Shown: positions 43,825-55,400 of the stretch, one piece after another
How positions within the stretch are numbered: the first letter of the stretch is position 1
Layout of the letters: every line of letters starts with the position of its first letter
DNA from: Zygnema cylindricum
Taxonomy: Eukaryota; Streptophyta; Zygnematophyceae; Zygnematales; Zygnemataceae
Assembly: GCA_037447655.1 (NCBI GenBank)
Contig: JBBHKE010000726.1
Coordinates: 32,839-96,838 of the forward strand
DNA length: 64,000 nucleotides
Direction of reading: 5' to 3'
Program-made: the position numbers and the translations under genes
The notes under the pieces: model-generated
Told to the model about the DNA's origin: nothing
The model's input: the letters and a program-made list of their open reading frames with translations, nothing else
Databases searched by the model: none

Positions 43825-44190
43825 TTACAGTTTACCTGTCAGTTTATACCAGTCAGTTTATGCCTGTCAGTTTATACCAGTCAGTTTATGCCTGTCAGTT
43901 TATACCTGTCACTTTACACCTGACAGTTTACCGGGCAGTTCAACAGTCAATTTAACAAAATGATTTTTTCAGGACAGTCTAGACGCCATTTAAAAAACTC
44001 TTGTCATCTTTACCTTGATTTGAACTTCCAAGCTTACCCTCGGCAACACTGTCATAATGAGGAGGGAGGGAGGGAGGGAGGGAGGGAAGGTGGTCAGTTT
44101 ACCGGTCAGCTTTCTAACAGTCAGTTTAATCAGTTTAACTGCCAGTTTACCTGTCAGTTTAGTAGTCAGTTTACCCGTCAGCTAAACAAA
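43825..44190 (+). repeat. CAGTTTA minisatellite in two blocks with a GGGA array between
   Basis: Units of about 14 bp, CAGTTTATACCTGT with variants, at 43825-43955 and again at 44091-44190. The centre has (GGAG)n at 44061-44085. It opens a 122-codon Gln/Phe/Tyr-rich frame, judged artefact. Confidence 0.88.
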
Positions 44191-44459
44191 ATATTGGAGG
44201 CCAATAAAATAGAGAGAGTCACTGATGCTTTGGTCATATTTACACAGCACACAAGTAACATCGAAGAAACTTATGTTTTTTATTCCATTATAGATTTAAA
44301 AGTAACATTAGTAAACTTTTTGTTTTAATTCTTTTATAGATGAAAAGGTTCAATCATCAGTTACATGGTCATTTTTACGGTCAGTTTAACAGAATCATTT
44401 CATTTTCTAACCGCGTCATTTGTAATTGCAATTCATAGTGTATCGGTTTGTGAAATACT
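44191..44459. other. Spacer 3' of the minus-strand ORF
   Basis: AT-rich. Should hold the 3' UTR of the ORF at 44460. A stray CAGTTTAAC unit is at 44381. Confidence 0.4.
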
Positions 44460-45146
44460 TCAAGAACTTGACCACACCACAAAACCTTCTCCACTGAGCT
44501 GAAACTCCTCCACAAAACACGAGCGCATCATAGTTACCACCAACTGACGCTTTTTATTGGTCTCCGTATTCGTCTTAACAGAAGAAACCAACTTCTTTGG
44601 AACTGTACCGGATTGCTCCTGTGGTCCACTTCTAGACTGGGCCTTATTTTTTGTTGAAGTTTTCCTTTTTCTCCATTGCCAGATCCCTCTCATGCCCTTT
44701 GGCTTGCTATCTACTACACCAGGTTTTTCTGAACAGGCGACTTTCATCGAACTAAAATTCAAATGGCCCTTACAAGCTGTAACCTTTAGTCCTACAGACA
44801 CACTATATGAACAAAGTTTTTCAGCCAGAAGTTCTCCAACAACCAAGGGACCTAGATTCACTTTGACCTGTTCCATACCTGTTTTTTCATGTGTTTCTTG
44901 CTTTCGTAGCGCAGCAACTAAAACAAATGCAATGTTACTGGTATACACAAGATCCTCAATAAGTGTTTTTGTTTGAGCTTTTACTCTAGACCCGGCAGGA
45001 CGAACGGAAACCTTAGGAATGCACTCTATCTTTGGTAACTGTCCTTCTTCACAACATTTGATAATAGCCGCCTCTACATGTTTTTCTAGTAACTGCTGCT
45101 GTTCCAAATTTCTGGTATCCTGTTTCTCCCCTGCTGCTTGGGACAT
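44460..45146 (-). CDS. Uncharacterised 228-residue protein ORF
   Basis: An uninterrupted frame from ATG 45146 with ordinary codon use and no repeats. The N-third is helical and charged (LEQQQLLEKHVEAAIIKCC). The middle has VYTSNIAFVLVAALRK and VKVNLGPLVVGELLAEKLC with alternating hydrophobics. The C-third is basic (WQWRKRKTSTKNK). The same frame continues upstream of the ATG through GTTKKDNITLR to a single TGA at 45180-45182 and beyond to about 45455. The true protein may therefore be longer, with one nonsense change. No family is recognised. It lies divergent to the helicase gene. Confidence 0.55.
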   Translation of the reverse strand: MSQAAGEKQDTRNLEQQQLLEKHVEAAIIKCCEEGQLPKIECIPKVSVRPAGSRVKAQTKTLIEDLVYTSNIAFVLVAALRKQETHEKTGMEQVKVNLGPLVVGELLAEKLCSYSVSVGLKVTACKGHLNFSSMKVACSEKPGVVDSKPKGMRGIWQWRKRKTSTKNKAQSRSGPQEQSGTVPKKLVSSVKTNTETNKKRQLVVTMMRSCFVEEFQLSGEGFVVWSSS

Positions 45147-45179
45147 CCTCAGAGTAATATTGTCCTTTTTTGTGGTGCC

Positions 45180-45523
45180 TCATTTAGGATCACAAGCTTG
45201 TCTTCCTTGCTTTTGTCCTAATGTAACTGGATCCTGTCCAATTTTCTGTTGTAATCTGATGATTTTTGTTCCCGAAGGGGGTTTCTGATCGTCCAGGCCC
45301 CCATTTAAGTATCTGCATACAGAATCAAAGAGATAAGAAGACACATATTTCCTCTCCACAACTTTTTTGTCTGGTTTTGCTTCAATCTCAGACCATAAAA
45401 AATCCAAAAGGTGCGACTGATATAACCACACATTGATTGAATCTGTAATTCTAAATTTAATTTCTTACTTGCTTTGTACGTGGAGGGAGAAGAGACACGT
45501 CTTTCCAGGATTCTTTCAATCAT
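45180..45523 (-). CDS. Likely upstream part of the same ORF, with a 26-base intron-like interruption
   Basis: The frame 45180-45431 (SHLLDFLWSEIEAKPDKK, VVERKYVSSYLFDSVCRY) reads into the 228-residue ORF apart from the TGA. The ATG at 45523 opens another frame (MIERILERRVSSPSTYKA). Removing GTAAG...TTACAG (26 bases, about 45440-45465) joins the two frames. An intron that small would be exceptional outside ciliates and nucleomorphs, so a frameshift or a different first exon is also possible. Confidence 0.4.
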
Positions 45524-46017
45524 AGTTCAAAAGTAGGTAAAAGTAGGCCCATACAATATGCCTATTGTACGCAAAACATACAATATGGCCTTAGGACCCA
45601 TATTGTATTGGTCGCAAAATGAAAAATAATTGTAACAGGGTTGAGTTGCACATCGATCGATAGAGAATTAAACGTCATGTCTAAATTTTGAAAAACATTC
45701 GGACAAATTTTTTTTTCCGTGAGTTTTGAGGTATTTTTTATTTAAACCGTCAGATTCGGACGATCGGACGGTCTCTGATCAAAGTAGCGATCTAAGAAGA
45801 TCGCATGAAAAGCCCATACTACGCCGTGTCAGTTCGCTGGAAAAATTTCGTCCAGCGGCGTGCGCTTACAAGAGTGTGCACAAACGCACACACATACAGT
45901 ATGCCTACTCTACGCGAGTTTTGTGCCAAGTTTTGTGCGCCTTACCAAAGGCCTACCATAAAAACGCACTTTTGAACTATGGTGTGGACAGTCGTGTGAA
46001 ATAGTACGGGCACCGTA
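45524..46017. promoter_or_regulatory. Spacer between divergent genes
   Basis: This 0.9-kb head-to-head gap (with the MITE that follows) should hold the promoters of the minus-strand ORF and of the helicase gene. Repeated ACAATATG lies at 45550-45615 and a short CGGACGATCGGACGG at 45757. No TATA box is assigned. Confidence 0.35.
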
Positions 46018-46192
46018 CACCGTGTATCGTTATTACTGTAGTTTATTACCGTGAATGTTTTTCTCGCCACTTTCATCAGCTTTTCTCCGTGCACACTTGT
46101 CCAATTATTAATCTGACGGTTGCGATGAAAAAGGTTGAAATCGGACACGCTGAGTAAAGTGGCGAAAAAATAGTGACGCTAATAACGATATA
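46018..46192. mobile_element. MITE, CACCG family, 175 bp, right end diverged
   Basis: TA then CACCGTGTATCGTTATTA at the left. The body is related to 33474-33697 (TTTTTCGCCACT, TTTTCTCC, TGTCGAATT/TGTCCAATT). The right end GACGCTAATAACGATATA is diverged. It lies about 235 bp upstream of the helicase start codon and could alter that promoter. Confidence 0.75.
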
Positions 46193-46426
46193 TACTGTCC
46201 TGAAAGTCGTTCTGCAAAAATCGTGTCCCGACGCAAATACGAACATCGAAATCGGAATTCAAAACTCAGAAATTGCAGCAGCCAAAGTGCCAAATTTGAA
46301 ATTTGAAATTCCTCCAGTTCCGCTGCAGGCTGCAGCTCCTCCAAATTTGTTCTCTCCAGCAAAGGAAAAGTATCTTAAGGAAAATTTCCAAGGTTAGACT
46401 TTGGTCTCTTTCTCTTGCTTGGAGCC

Positions 46427-49400
46427 ATGGCTGCAACTCGCAAGAGAGCTTTCCAATCGCCATTGTTCTTTACAGTGACCGTAACAAACAGCAATGTAGG
46501 AAATGCTTCTCAGAATGAAGAAGAACATTCGCCTTCACGGAAGATTCTTGTCGACAGCAGTAATAGTTGTAACATGAATGCAACGGAAAGAAATAATAAT
46601 ATGAATAAAAATCTTGACATTAAAAACACAACTCGCATCAGCAGCGTCTGTGACAGGAGTAACAAGTTGAATAGCACCAGTATTAATAATGCCAGTAATA
46701 ATAATTGTACTACCAACGATAATTATGTCAGTAATAACAAAAACAGCAGGAAAAAAACCAGAGGAGGTTGTTTCAGCAGCATTACTAATCCTGAAAACAG
46801 TGTAAGCGATTGCAACGATGCAAATAATAGCGATTCTTTCGTGAGATTAAACGAAACAACCACGGCAGTTTCTCTTCAACAAGATGCCAACCATTTTAAG
46901 GCTGTTGTGGAATCTAAGAAGTCGAAAATCAGCAGTTTAAATTTGCACCATTCCATGAAAGTGACTCCGCAATCAGAAAAAAAGTCAAGCAAAGCCAATC
47001 CAGTGACTAATCCCAGTGAAATAAATCCTGTTATCCAACGTTATAATGTGCTTTATGCGGCTGTAAAGAGGAATGCGAAATCTAAGGGGCCATGGTCGGA
47101 TGGACTCCTCACTCTGAGAGGAATCTCTTACATTCTGAGCACAATTACAGGAAAGTCTGTTGCGTCAGTAGAGCGCAGAAGCAAGCATTTGCCGCCTATA
47201 GACGGAATATTGCAGGTGAGGAAGAGTTTCTCAGCATTTAAAAATATCTTTATAACTATTAGACTTATCTTGCAAAATTTCAAGTTTTCAGATCAGTTTT
47301 TTCCAAATTTCGTTGTTGTAGCCTTCGTTTTATTACAGTTAATGCATTAACATCCTCCTTAAGGATTTCGAAGTAAACAACATTACTGTTATTTACATTG
47401 GAAGGGTGAGGAGGAGGAAATCAAAGAGAGCAGTTTAAACAATATTTTAGCTAAGGCTCACCAAGAAGAGAGAAGAAGAAGAGGAATGAAAGCTCGGTAT
47501 GCAATAAAAAATGCACGTGCAAATATGCAGTTACTTAATTCAGAAGGTCATACTAATAATAAATTAATTGTCATGCATTACACATAGAGCCATGAAAGAA
47601 TTTGGCAACATGGCAGTCCCAGATGAAGCTATAATGGAGGATGTCAGTGCATTGGTGTACTCAATTTTCAATCCTTGTTTTGTATAAAAAAGAGAACCTT
47701 TTACAGGGCAGTTCAATTTGTTCTTGTTTTCCAAAGGGAGCTGTTAAAGGAGTATGTTCTTTTTATATGATTTGTTGAAAAAACTGGTGGCAATTTATTA
47801 TATTGATTTAGTTCGAATGGCTTGAGTGTGATCCTGTAGTAGTTGAAGGTGGCTTTTTCCTGCTGGCTGGCGGATTTTAACAAATTTGAAAAATACAAGT
47901 GAAATGCTGACAAAATATATCTGGTTTTTGGCATCTTGCAGATTGGAAAGTTCCACGTTGAGATAATGAGAGCCATAACCGAAGAAGAATATTTAAGTGG
48001 AGCTGCTTTTGATACAGGAACGGCTGGAATGATGAAAAAAAGTATAAAGAGAGCATCAAACTTAAACCATGAGGAGGCAACAAGGTGAGAAGTAAAGAAG
48101 ACAAGTGTGTATAAGTGAAGAATGCAAAACCTGCAGTCTTGTCTGCGTGTTTTTGGCTCATTTAGGGAGCGAGTTTTCAGCAAGTATTTCAGCAAGTTAT
48201 TCAGCAACTATTTCAGCAAATATTTCAGCAAGCTTTTCAGCATGTCTTTCAGCAGATTTTTCAGCTCGTTTTCAGCAAGTCTTTCAGCAACTTTGTCAGC
48301 AAGTATTTCAGCAAATGTTTCAGCAAGTTTTCCAGCAAGTTCTTAAGCATGCTTTTTGATAAATGAAAGTCTTGCTTTTCCTGTTTTTCAGAGACATTTT
48401 TTCTTGCGGTTGTTGTTTTTAGCAAAGCTCTTTCTTACATACAGGTGGTTGAAAAAATTCACCATGCAGGCCATCGAACTGTGCTGAATCAAACGCTGCA
48501 CAGCGTCAGCTGCAAGAGGTGTTTTTTTTTTTTTTTCGTTTTTTTTTTTGAGCGAAGGCTATTTCACAAATTCCAATCTATACCTATTAGATTTGTTTGA
48601 CAAAAGGCGAACCAAATTTTTGCAGCAGATTTCGTAAACCAGTTTGTGTAGATTATAATTTAATACACATTTGATTTATTTTTATTTAATTTTACTTTTG
48701 ATTTGATTTTTTTGAGATTTTCGTTTGACAGGATCAAGGAAGGGTTGTATGCAGGATGCTCTAATACTGAATGAAGAGCAACTTGAATATGAGAGTGGTG
48801 CAACTCCAGTGATTGTTGACAGAGTAAGGTCTTTGATCACAGGAAAAATTTCTTGCAGAGTCTTAATCTTAGCGTGGATATTGTGTATATAAGCTTGGTA
48901 GTTGCAATTTACTGTCTGATTGATTGATTTTTGTACCATTGGTCGATCGATTGATTTTGTATTGATTGATGGTGCCATTGGTTCATTGATTAATTTTTGT
49001 ACCATTGGTTCGTTGATTCATTTTTGTACAATTTCTTAATAAATTTTGGTTTATCGGTTGCATTTTTCACCGTTGGTTCATTGACTTATTTTTGTACCAT
49101 TTGCTGATTGCTTGATTTTTATAAAATTTCTTCACTGATTGATTTTTGTACCATTGGTTAACTAGTTGATACCACTGGTTGGTTCTTACCACTGGTTGAA
49201 TGATTGATTTTTGTACCATTGGTTGATTTAATCTCTGTGACAAGCAACCTCTGTTTATTAATTACAGCCTCTTATCTGCAATTGCAGCACATGGCTTCAC
49301 GATTAAGGCCACATCAACGGGAGGGTGTTAAATTTTTGTATGAATGTGTTATGGGATTAAGGAATCCTTTGTATCAAGGCTGTCTCTTAGCAGATGCAAT

Positions 49401-52400
49401 GGGTACTTACTGCTATTTCAACTGCGCTTAAGGGCTTTGATAGGATGTTTTGGTTGCGGGTTAGTGAAGAAATCATAATTTTCGTGAAAGAAAACGTAAA
49501 AATTTAAACCTCCAAGAAGGAATTCCGGTTTGCAACAGTAAATCTGGTGTGTCCAAAGAAATAGATTGGTCAATTGAAAAACAGAAAAAACAGTTAAACA
49601 CTGTCAAAAACGGTAAAAAGACAGCCAGAAAAGGTCAAAAAAATCATCAGGTGTGAGAATGTGAAACATTTTGCATAAAAAATTGAAAATTTCACAGGTT
49701 TCTTCTGCAGTTTTTGGCACTAACTCAATATTTTTCATAGCTGGATAGCATATGGCTAGTAATTATTTCCTGTTCTCTGGTCTTTTTAATTCTTAAAGTT
49801 TATAAAAGGCAAAAATTCTGGAACTTGCAGGCTTGGGAAAAACTCTTCAAGTTATAACATTGATATGGACGCTCTTAAAGCAGGTGAGATGAGTATCATT
49901 TCCACATTAACAAAAGGATTGATGGATGCGACTTGCTGCTACACAAGTTAGAATAGCACCAGATAACAGAGTTTCCCAATTTGTGATTATAAATGATGTA
50001 CAGGTGGTGGTGGGTCAACAGGTTAGGTGGATGTAAAAGTTGACATATTTTAAATATACTGTCATAAAACTAATGACACAAAACCCATTGTTGCCCCAGA
50101 TCCCTTGAGTGGATGTTTGAAATTAGCGTGATGATAAAGATGAGGTGTAGATGAGGTGTTTTTGGAATATGTCCAAAAAGGTTACGAGAGTGATTTGCAT
50201 TTTGCTGCGGGTTGGAAAGGGTTTTTTTTTTTATGAAATCCTTAACCCGTTGAGTGAGAGGTATATCACCTCCAAGTTCTACCAATATCTCCCTAATTTC
50301 ATCTATAATTTTTATATTACAAGTAACCGGGAAAGATCTTGAGTGATCTTCTCTTCCACCTGAAAGGAAAGCCTCAATTAATGACATCCCGATAATTAGA
50401 GCAAATTCACGTGGTGAGTTAGACCCAGTGAGATATCAAGAGCAAATGAAGTTAATGCCTCGGGTTTTATCTGTTTAATTGTAATTTTTGTTTTCATTTT
50501 TATGGTACTGAAATGGCAGGGACCGAATGGGAAACCGGCGGTTCGAAAGGCAATTGTTGTTTGCCCGTCATCTTTAGTCGAGAACTGGGGGAAGGAGGTG
50601 AGATAAAAAAGTGAGAATTTGCTCGAGTTGAGAGTGGAAATTTTCTTGAGTTAAGAGAGTGCGAACTTCTTTGAGTTAAGAGCATGAGAATTCATTTTTA
50701 AGAGAGCGAGAGTTCTCTTATAAAATCCTAAAAACACCTGATAAATCCTTTTGTTTTGTGGCTCATTTCCCAAGTGACAGGTGCGCAAGTGGCTAGGAAC
50801 TGAGAGACTCAAAGCTCTCGTTGTCCATGCCGGATCATCGTCATCGGAGGTACTTTTCTCCTGTTACTTTAGTTTTCAGCAAAAACTGTTTTTTTTTTGA
50901 GAGTGCTAGTTTTGACATCCTGCAGTCTTTCAAGAAAAACTGTTGAAAATCCTGTCCGAAAGAAAACTCATCAAACAGTTTTCTGAACAGTAAATATCTC
51001 TCTTTTAAGAATAATCATGGAGTTCAGAATGTTTGAGAAGGACTAAAACGATGTCAGACTTCTAAAATTAATTGCTGGAAGGATTGTAGTTTCATTAACC
51101 TCTTTTGTCCATGTCTGACACAGGCAAAATCGAAGTTGTCTGATTTCACCAACAGTTCCGTGTGGCCTCTTTTAATAACTAGTTACGAGCTTTTACGGAA
51201 ACACACAGCCACCATTGCCGCCGCCAAAGCAGGATTGTTAGTTTGCGATGAGGGGCATCGACTCAAGAACAGGTGAGACTGGAACTGTTGTGTGACACAA
51301 CCTTAAAGATCGCTTAACAAACTCGTTAAAACCCTCTGTGCATTGGCCTGGCAAATCGATCATCTTTTGCGTCTTTTTGAATTGTGCTCAGTGAACATAA
51401 TGTCATCCTGATATGCCACTCTTTTTTTTTTTTTGTCGATCAAATTTTTATTTGATGGCCCTATTCACATTTGAAAGTGCATGTAAGAGAGCCCTCCATT
51501 ATATTTGAACAAAAAGCCATCCCCTCAAAACTTCAACTTATCGAACAGTTTTATAATTGCTCATGTTTTAGAGTTGCCTGTGCGGGAAAATGCTGTTTAT
51601 TTTTACCCTTTTTGGCTTAGTAATTGCTGAGAATTACTCAATAATATTGGATTGGCCAGTAAATTCCATAGCTACTTACTAAATTAGCTGTTTTTGGTTG
51701 TTGTTCGCAGTGCAGGAAATAAAACCACAGCTGGTCTAATGGCTCTGGGATGTCCAAAGCGGATACTATTGGTAAGCTTCCAGTTAACTCCAAGTCAGTA
51801 TAGGGTCCAAAATCAAACCATATAAAGGTGGAAGGAGCAAAATGCTGATCATTTTATCACTAAATTGCCTGATTTTCTGTCCTTCTGTGGCTATGTTGAT
51901 AATTTCCATGCTGAATTTCTCCATTCCTTATTATTCTGTGGCTATGTGGTACGTAGGAGCACAACTCTCGTATTTTGCTGTTTAAATTAGTTTAAACCAA
52001 ATTCCGGCATTTTTTTCCTCTCTAAGCGCTTTTGAAGTTGCTTTTAATACAATAGAGTGTGAAAAACTAGTTTCACATATTAATTTTTGCCTATAGAAAG
52101 TAAAACAATGAATGATTGAAATACAAGTTCTTATGAAACACTTTAAACAATGATACAATTTTTGGTGATGGTCGGGGTATACAGACTGGAACGCCGGTCC
52201 AAAATGATCTGAACGAATTTTACGCCATGATGGATTTTGTTAATCCCAAAATTCTTGGACAGCTGGCAACATTCAAGAAACTGTACAGTGATCCAATCAG
52301 TAGAAGCCATGATCGTGACGCAAGGTATTTACTCCCTTTAGAAAGGCGTCTCCTTTTCTGGATTGTCTGGTTTTGAAGTGTTTTTTATAGTTTCTAAAGC

Positions 52401-55400
52401 TTTTTTGGAGTTTTCTATAAATGCGATAAAATCTATTAAACAAAACGAAAGAAGCTGAATTACTACAGTGGTGATTTTTTACGTTCCATGGTGCTAAAGA
52501 AATCTGTTTTTTGCAGCAACGAGGAACGTGACCTTGGGAGAGCGAGATCAAATGAGCTGCAAAAGAAGGTCAAAACTTTTGTTTTAAGAAGGACGGCAGA
52601 CACAAATAAACAATATCTCCCTGCAAAACAGGAGTGAGACCTCGTAAACCTCCATTATGATCTACTTTCTCTAGCTCTCATAGCTTTGCGGACAGGTTTT
52701 GTTCCCTTTCGTGAACATTTGACAAGCTTTCACATGGCTTCAGCTCCTTTACTACTCGTCTAGATTGTCCCTCTATCTATTTTCACGTGTCTCTCTCCAT
52801 TTCTGAGGCACATGTAATGTAATGGTGGTTTCATCTCATACAAAAACATAACTAATTAAGGCTTATTGGTCTTTGTCGCCTACTTTTTAATTGCAATTTT
52901 TGGGGTCATCCGTTGTTGTCAGCCTCGTAGTTGGATGCATTTGCTTTTTGGGAGTTGCTTATAGTCATAAATAGGAATAAGTATCTTATTTTTTTTTGCC
53001 TCCGGCCCAATACAATGAGGTAAAAGTCTTTGTTTTCAATATTAAAACAATGAGCTGCCTATCTATCTATTTGCTGCAGGTATATTGTGTTCTGCAAATT
53101 TCAGCCGAGCCAGCTGGCCCTCTATAAAGCCTTCCTAAAAACCACGGTTTGTATCTGCCCATCCTCTTTGTTTTTCAGAAGAAATACCGTGTGACTAACC
53201 CCATTGGAAATCCATTCATGAATTTTTTTCCTGCATTGTTATTGTTACTGTAGTATTCATGAAATTTTTGCTTGTAATATTCATGTATTATTCCTGTGTA
53301 GTCAGTCCCTTCTTTGATGGCATGTAAACATTAAACGAGTTAAATGGCGATAATGAAATAACGACAGAATGTCAATACTGGTTGTGAATGGTTACTGACT
53401 TCGGGTAATTTGAGTCTTGAGCAAATTTTAACAGGCTGTGAATGAATGGTTACCGTCGTTTTGTCATCGAAATCTTGAGGAGATTGTTTCTTAACAAGAA
53501 GCCTTCCATGTTTATTTATGTCCACAGAGATTCCGGTCTTTTTTTGAAGCGTCCGGCTCGATGGGCCAGGCTCTCGCGGCCATCAGCATCCTCCGGAAAC
53601 TCTCCAACCATCCCGATTTGGTCCGGGAAAGTGCCGAAGACGGGCATTCCTGCAAGCAGGACGAGGAACTACACCGCCCGTCGTTATTATGGTCAGTGAA
53701 TTATTAGTGTTAACACTGTTTTATAACTAACTGTATTATATTATGTTTTATGCAAACCGGCCGAGGAACCGGAGGAGGGAGAGAGAGTGAGAGGTTTTTT
53801 CAGCTATACTGTCTAGGTTGAAGGCAGGAGAATGCATTCATTCTCCGTAAATAATTCTTGTCATCTTACTTTACTTTTTTCTATTTGTGCAACAGTTGCA
53901 GTGTTCCGTTTACCAATGAGACTTTGGAAAGGTCTGGAAAAATGAAATGTTTGGAGCAACTCCTCCAAGCGGTACAGGTTACAACTGGAGGAGAAGGAAA
54001 GTGTGACAGAGTTGTAATTGTGTCAAATTTCACACAAACTCTCAATCTTATTCAGGTTCGCAGGACATCAATCCTCTCATAGTAATATTTCTCTAATAGC
54101 AATAATTCTTTAACAGCATTAGTTATTTAAGAACAAAATCTACTGTCTCCTGATGGAAGTTGTTTTGAATTCAGACTTCTGAGAGTAGGGATCTGAGCTG
54201 TAAAGGGTTTATTCATTTCCATCTGTGATTTCTTACTATGTGGTAGTAATTGAACTCTCTCTCTTTATGGTATCGCAGGAACTTTGCAAAAATGCTGGGT
54301 GGGAATTTTGTCGATTGGACGGATCCACCGACGTTGCAGTGAGACAAGCGATGGTTGATAAATTTAATTCTGGTGGGAGAGAATTTGTCTTTTTGCTTTC
54401 TTCCAAAGCAGGAGGCACTGGACTGAATCTCATTGGAGCGAATCGTTTGATTCTTTTTGATCCTGACTGGAATCCAGCGACAGACGCACAGGTACCCCTT
54501 TCATCGCTATTATTTTTATAACAGTTGGAGAATTATTGATCAAGGTTAAAGTGGGATTAGTGTTGACAACAGAAAAATATATTTCGAGGATGTTTTTTTG
54601 TTAACTTCTTCCGTTCACATTCTGCTTGAGCTCGATGTAAATAGATGGATCAGCTATTGCAGGCTGGACTCTGGTAATCCTGATATTTACGAATAAATAG
54701 AAGAGGATTGTTCCAAATACAAAAGAAATCTCAAAAGAAGTAAGAATTAGCCACGCTATTAATTGCCTTTACGCCTTGGGTTAACAGGCAATGGCTCGTG
54801 TTTGGAGAGAAGGCCAACGTAAAGCTGTGGTCATTTATCGGTTCTTGACAACAGGGAGGTATAAGTTTCCTCCATTATTCTCCATTATTCTCTATCATTG
54901 TCCTGCATTCTGGTTCCTTCACTGAAATTTCTTCTCCATGATCAAAGGTTTCATCATCTTTTCTCCTCCATTTTTCTCCTTTATACTCCTTTATTCTCCA
55001 GTGTTCTCGATTCTTCACCATCACTCTCCATGATATAAAATGCCATTTTGTCATCCTTTGTCATAAGCTAGCCGGACAAGTTCGCTAGTTGAGGCCACAA
55101 CAGTGTTAAAAATTGAAACGGTGTCACGATTCGAAACAGTTTTACAATTTGTCCCAACACTTTTAAAATTCTTCCAAACAGTCGTACAATTCGTCGAAAC
55201 AGTCTCGCAATTTGTCCAAACACTTTTACAACTCGAAACAGTTTTATCAATTCGAAACAATTTTACTTGTGTTTTTCGCTAGACTTGACTTTAAGAAAGT
55301 AAGTTTCTTGGAGCGCGGTTTTGCAGCATAGAAGAGAAAATTTATCAGAGGCAAATTGTGAAGGGAGAAGCAGCAGCGGCTGTTGGAAGCAGTGGAGGAG

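Noticed and set aside
47404-47520. Glu/Arg-rich open piece considered as an extra helicase exon
   Set aside because: Exons 1 and 2 join in phase and in sense without it, and its acceptor is poor.
48175-48359. Ser/Ala/Phe-rich frames in helicase intron 2
   Set aside because: They are translations of the TTTCAGCAAG array between two well-supported exons.
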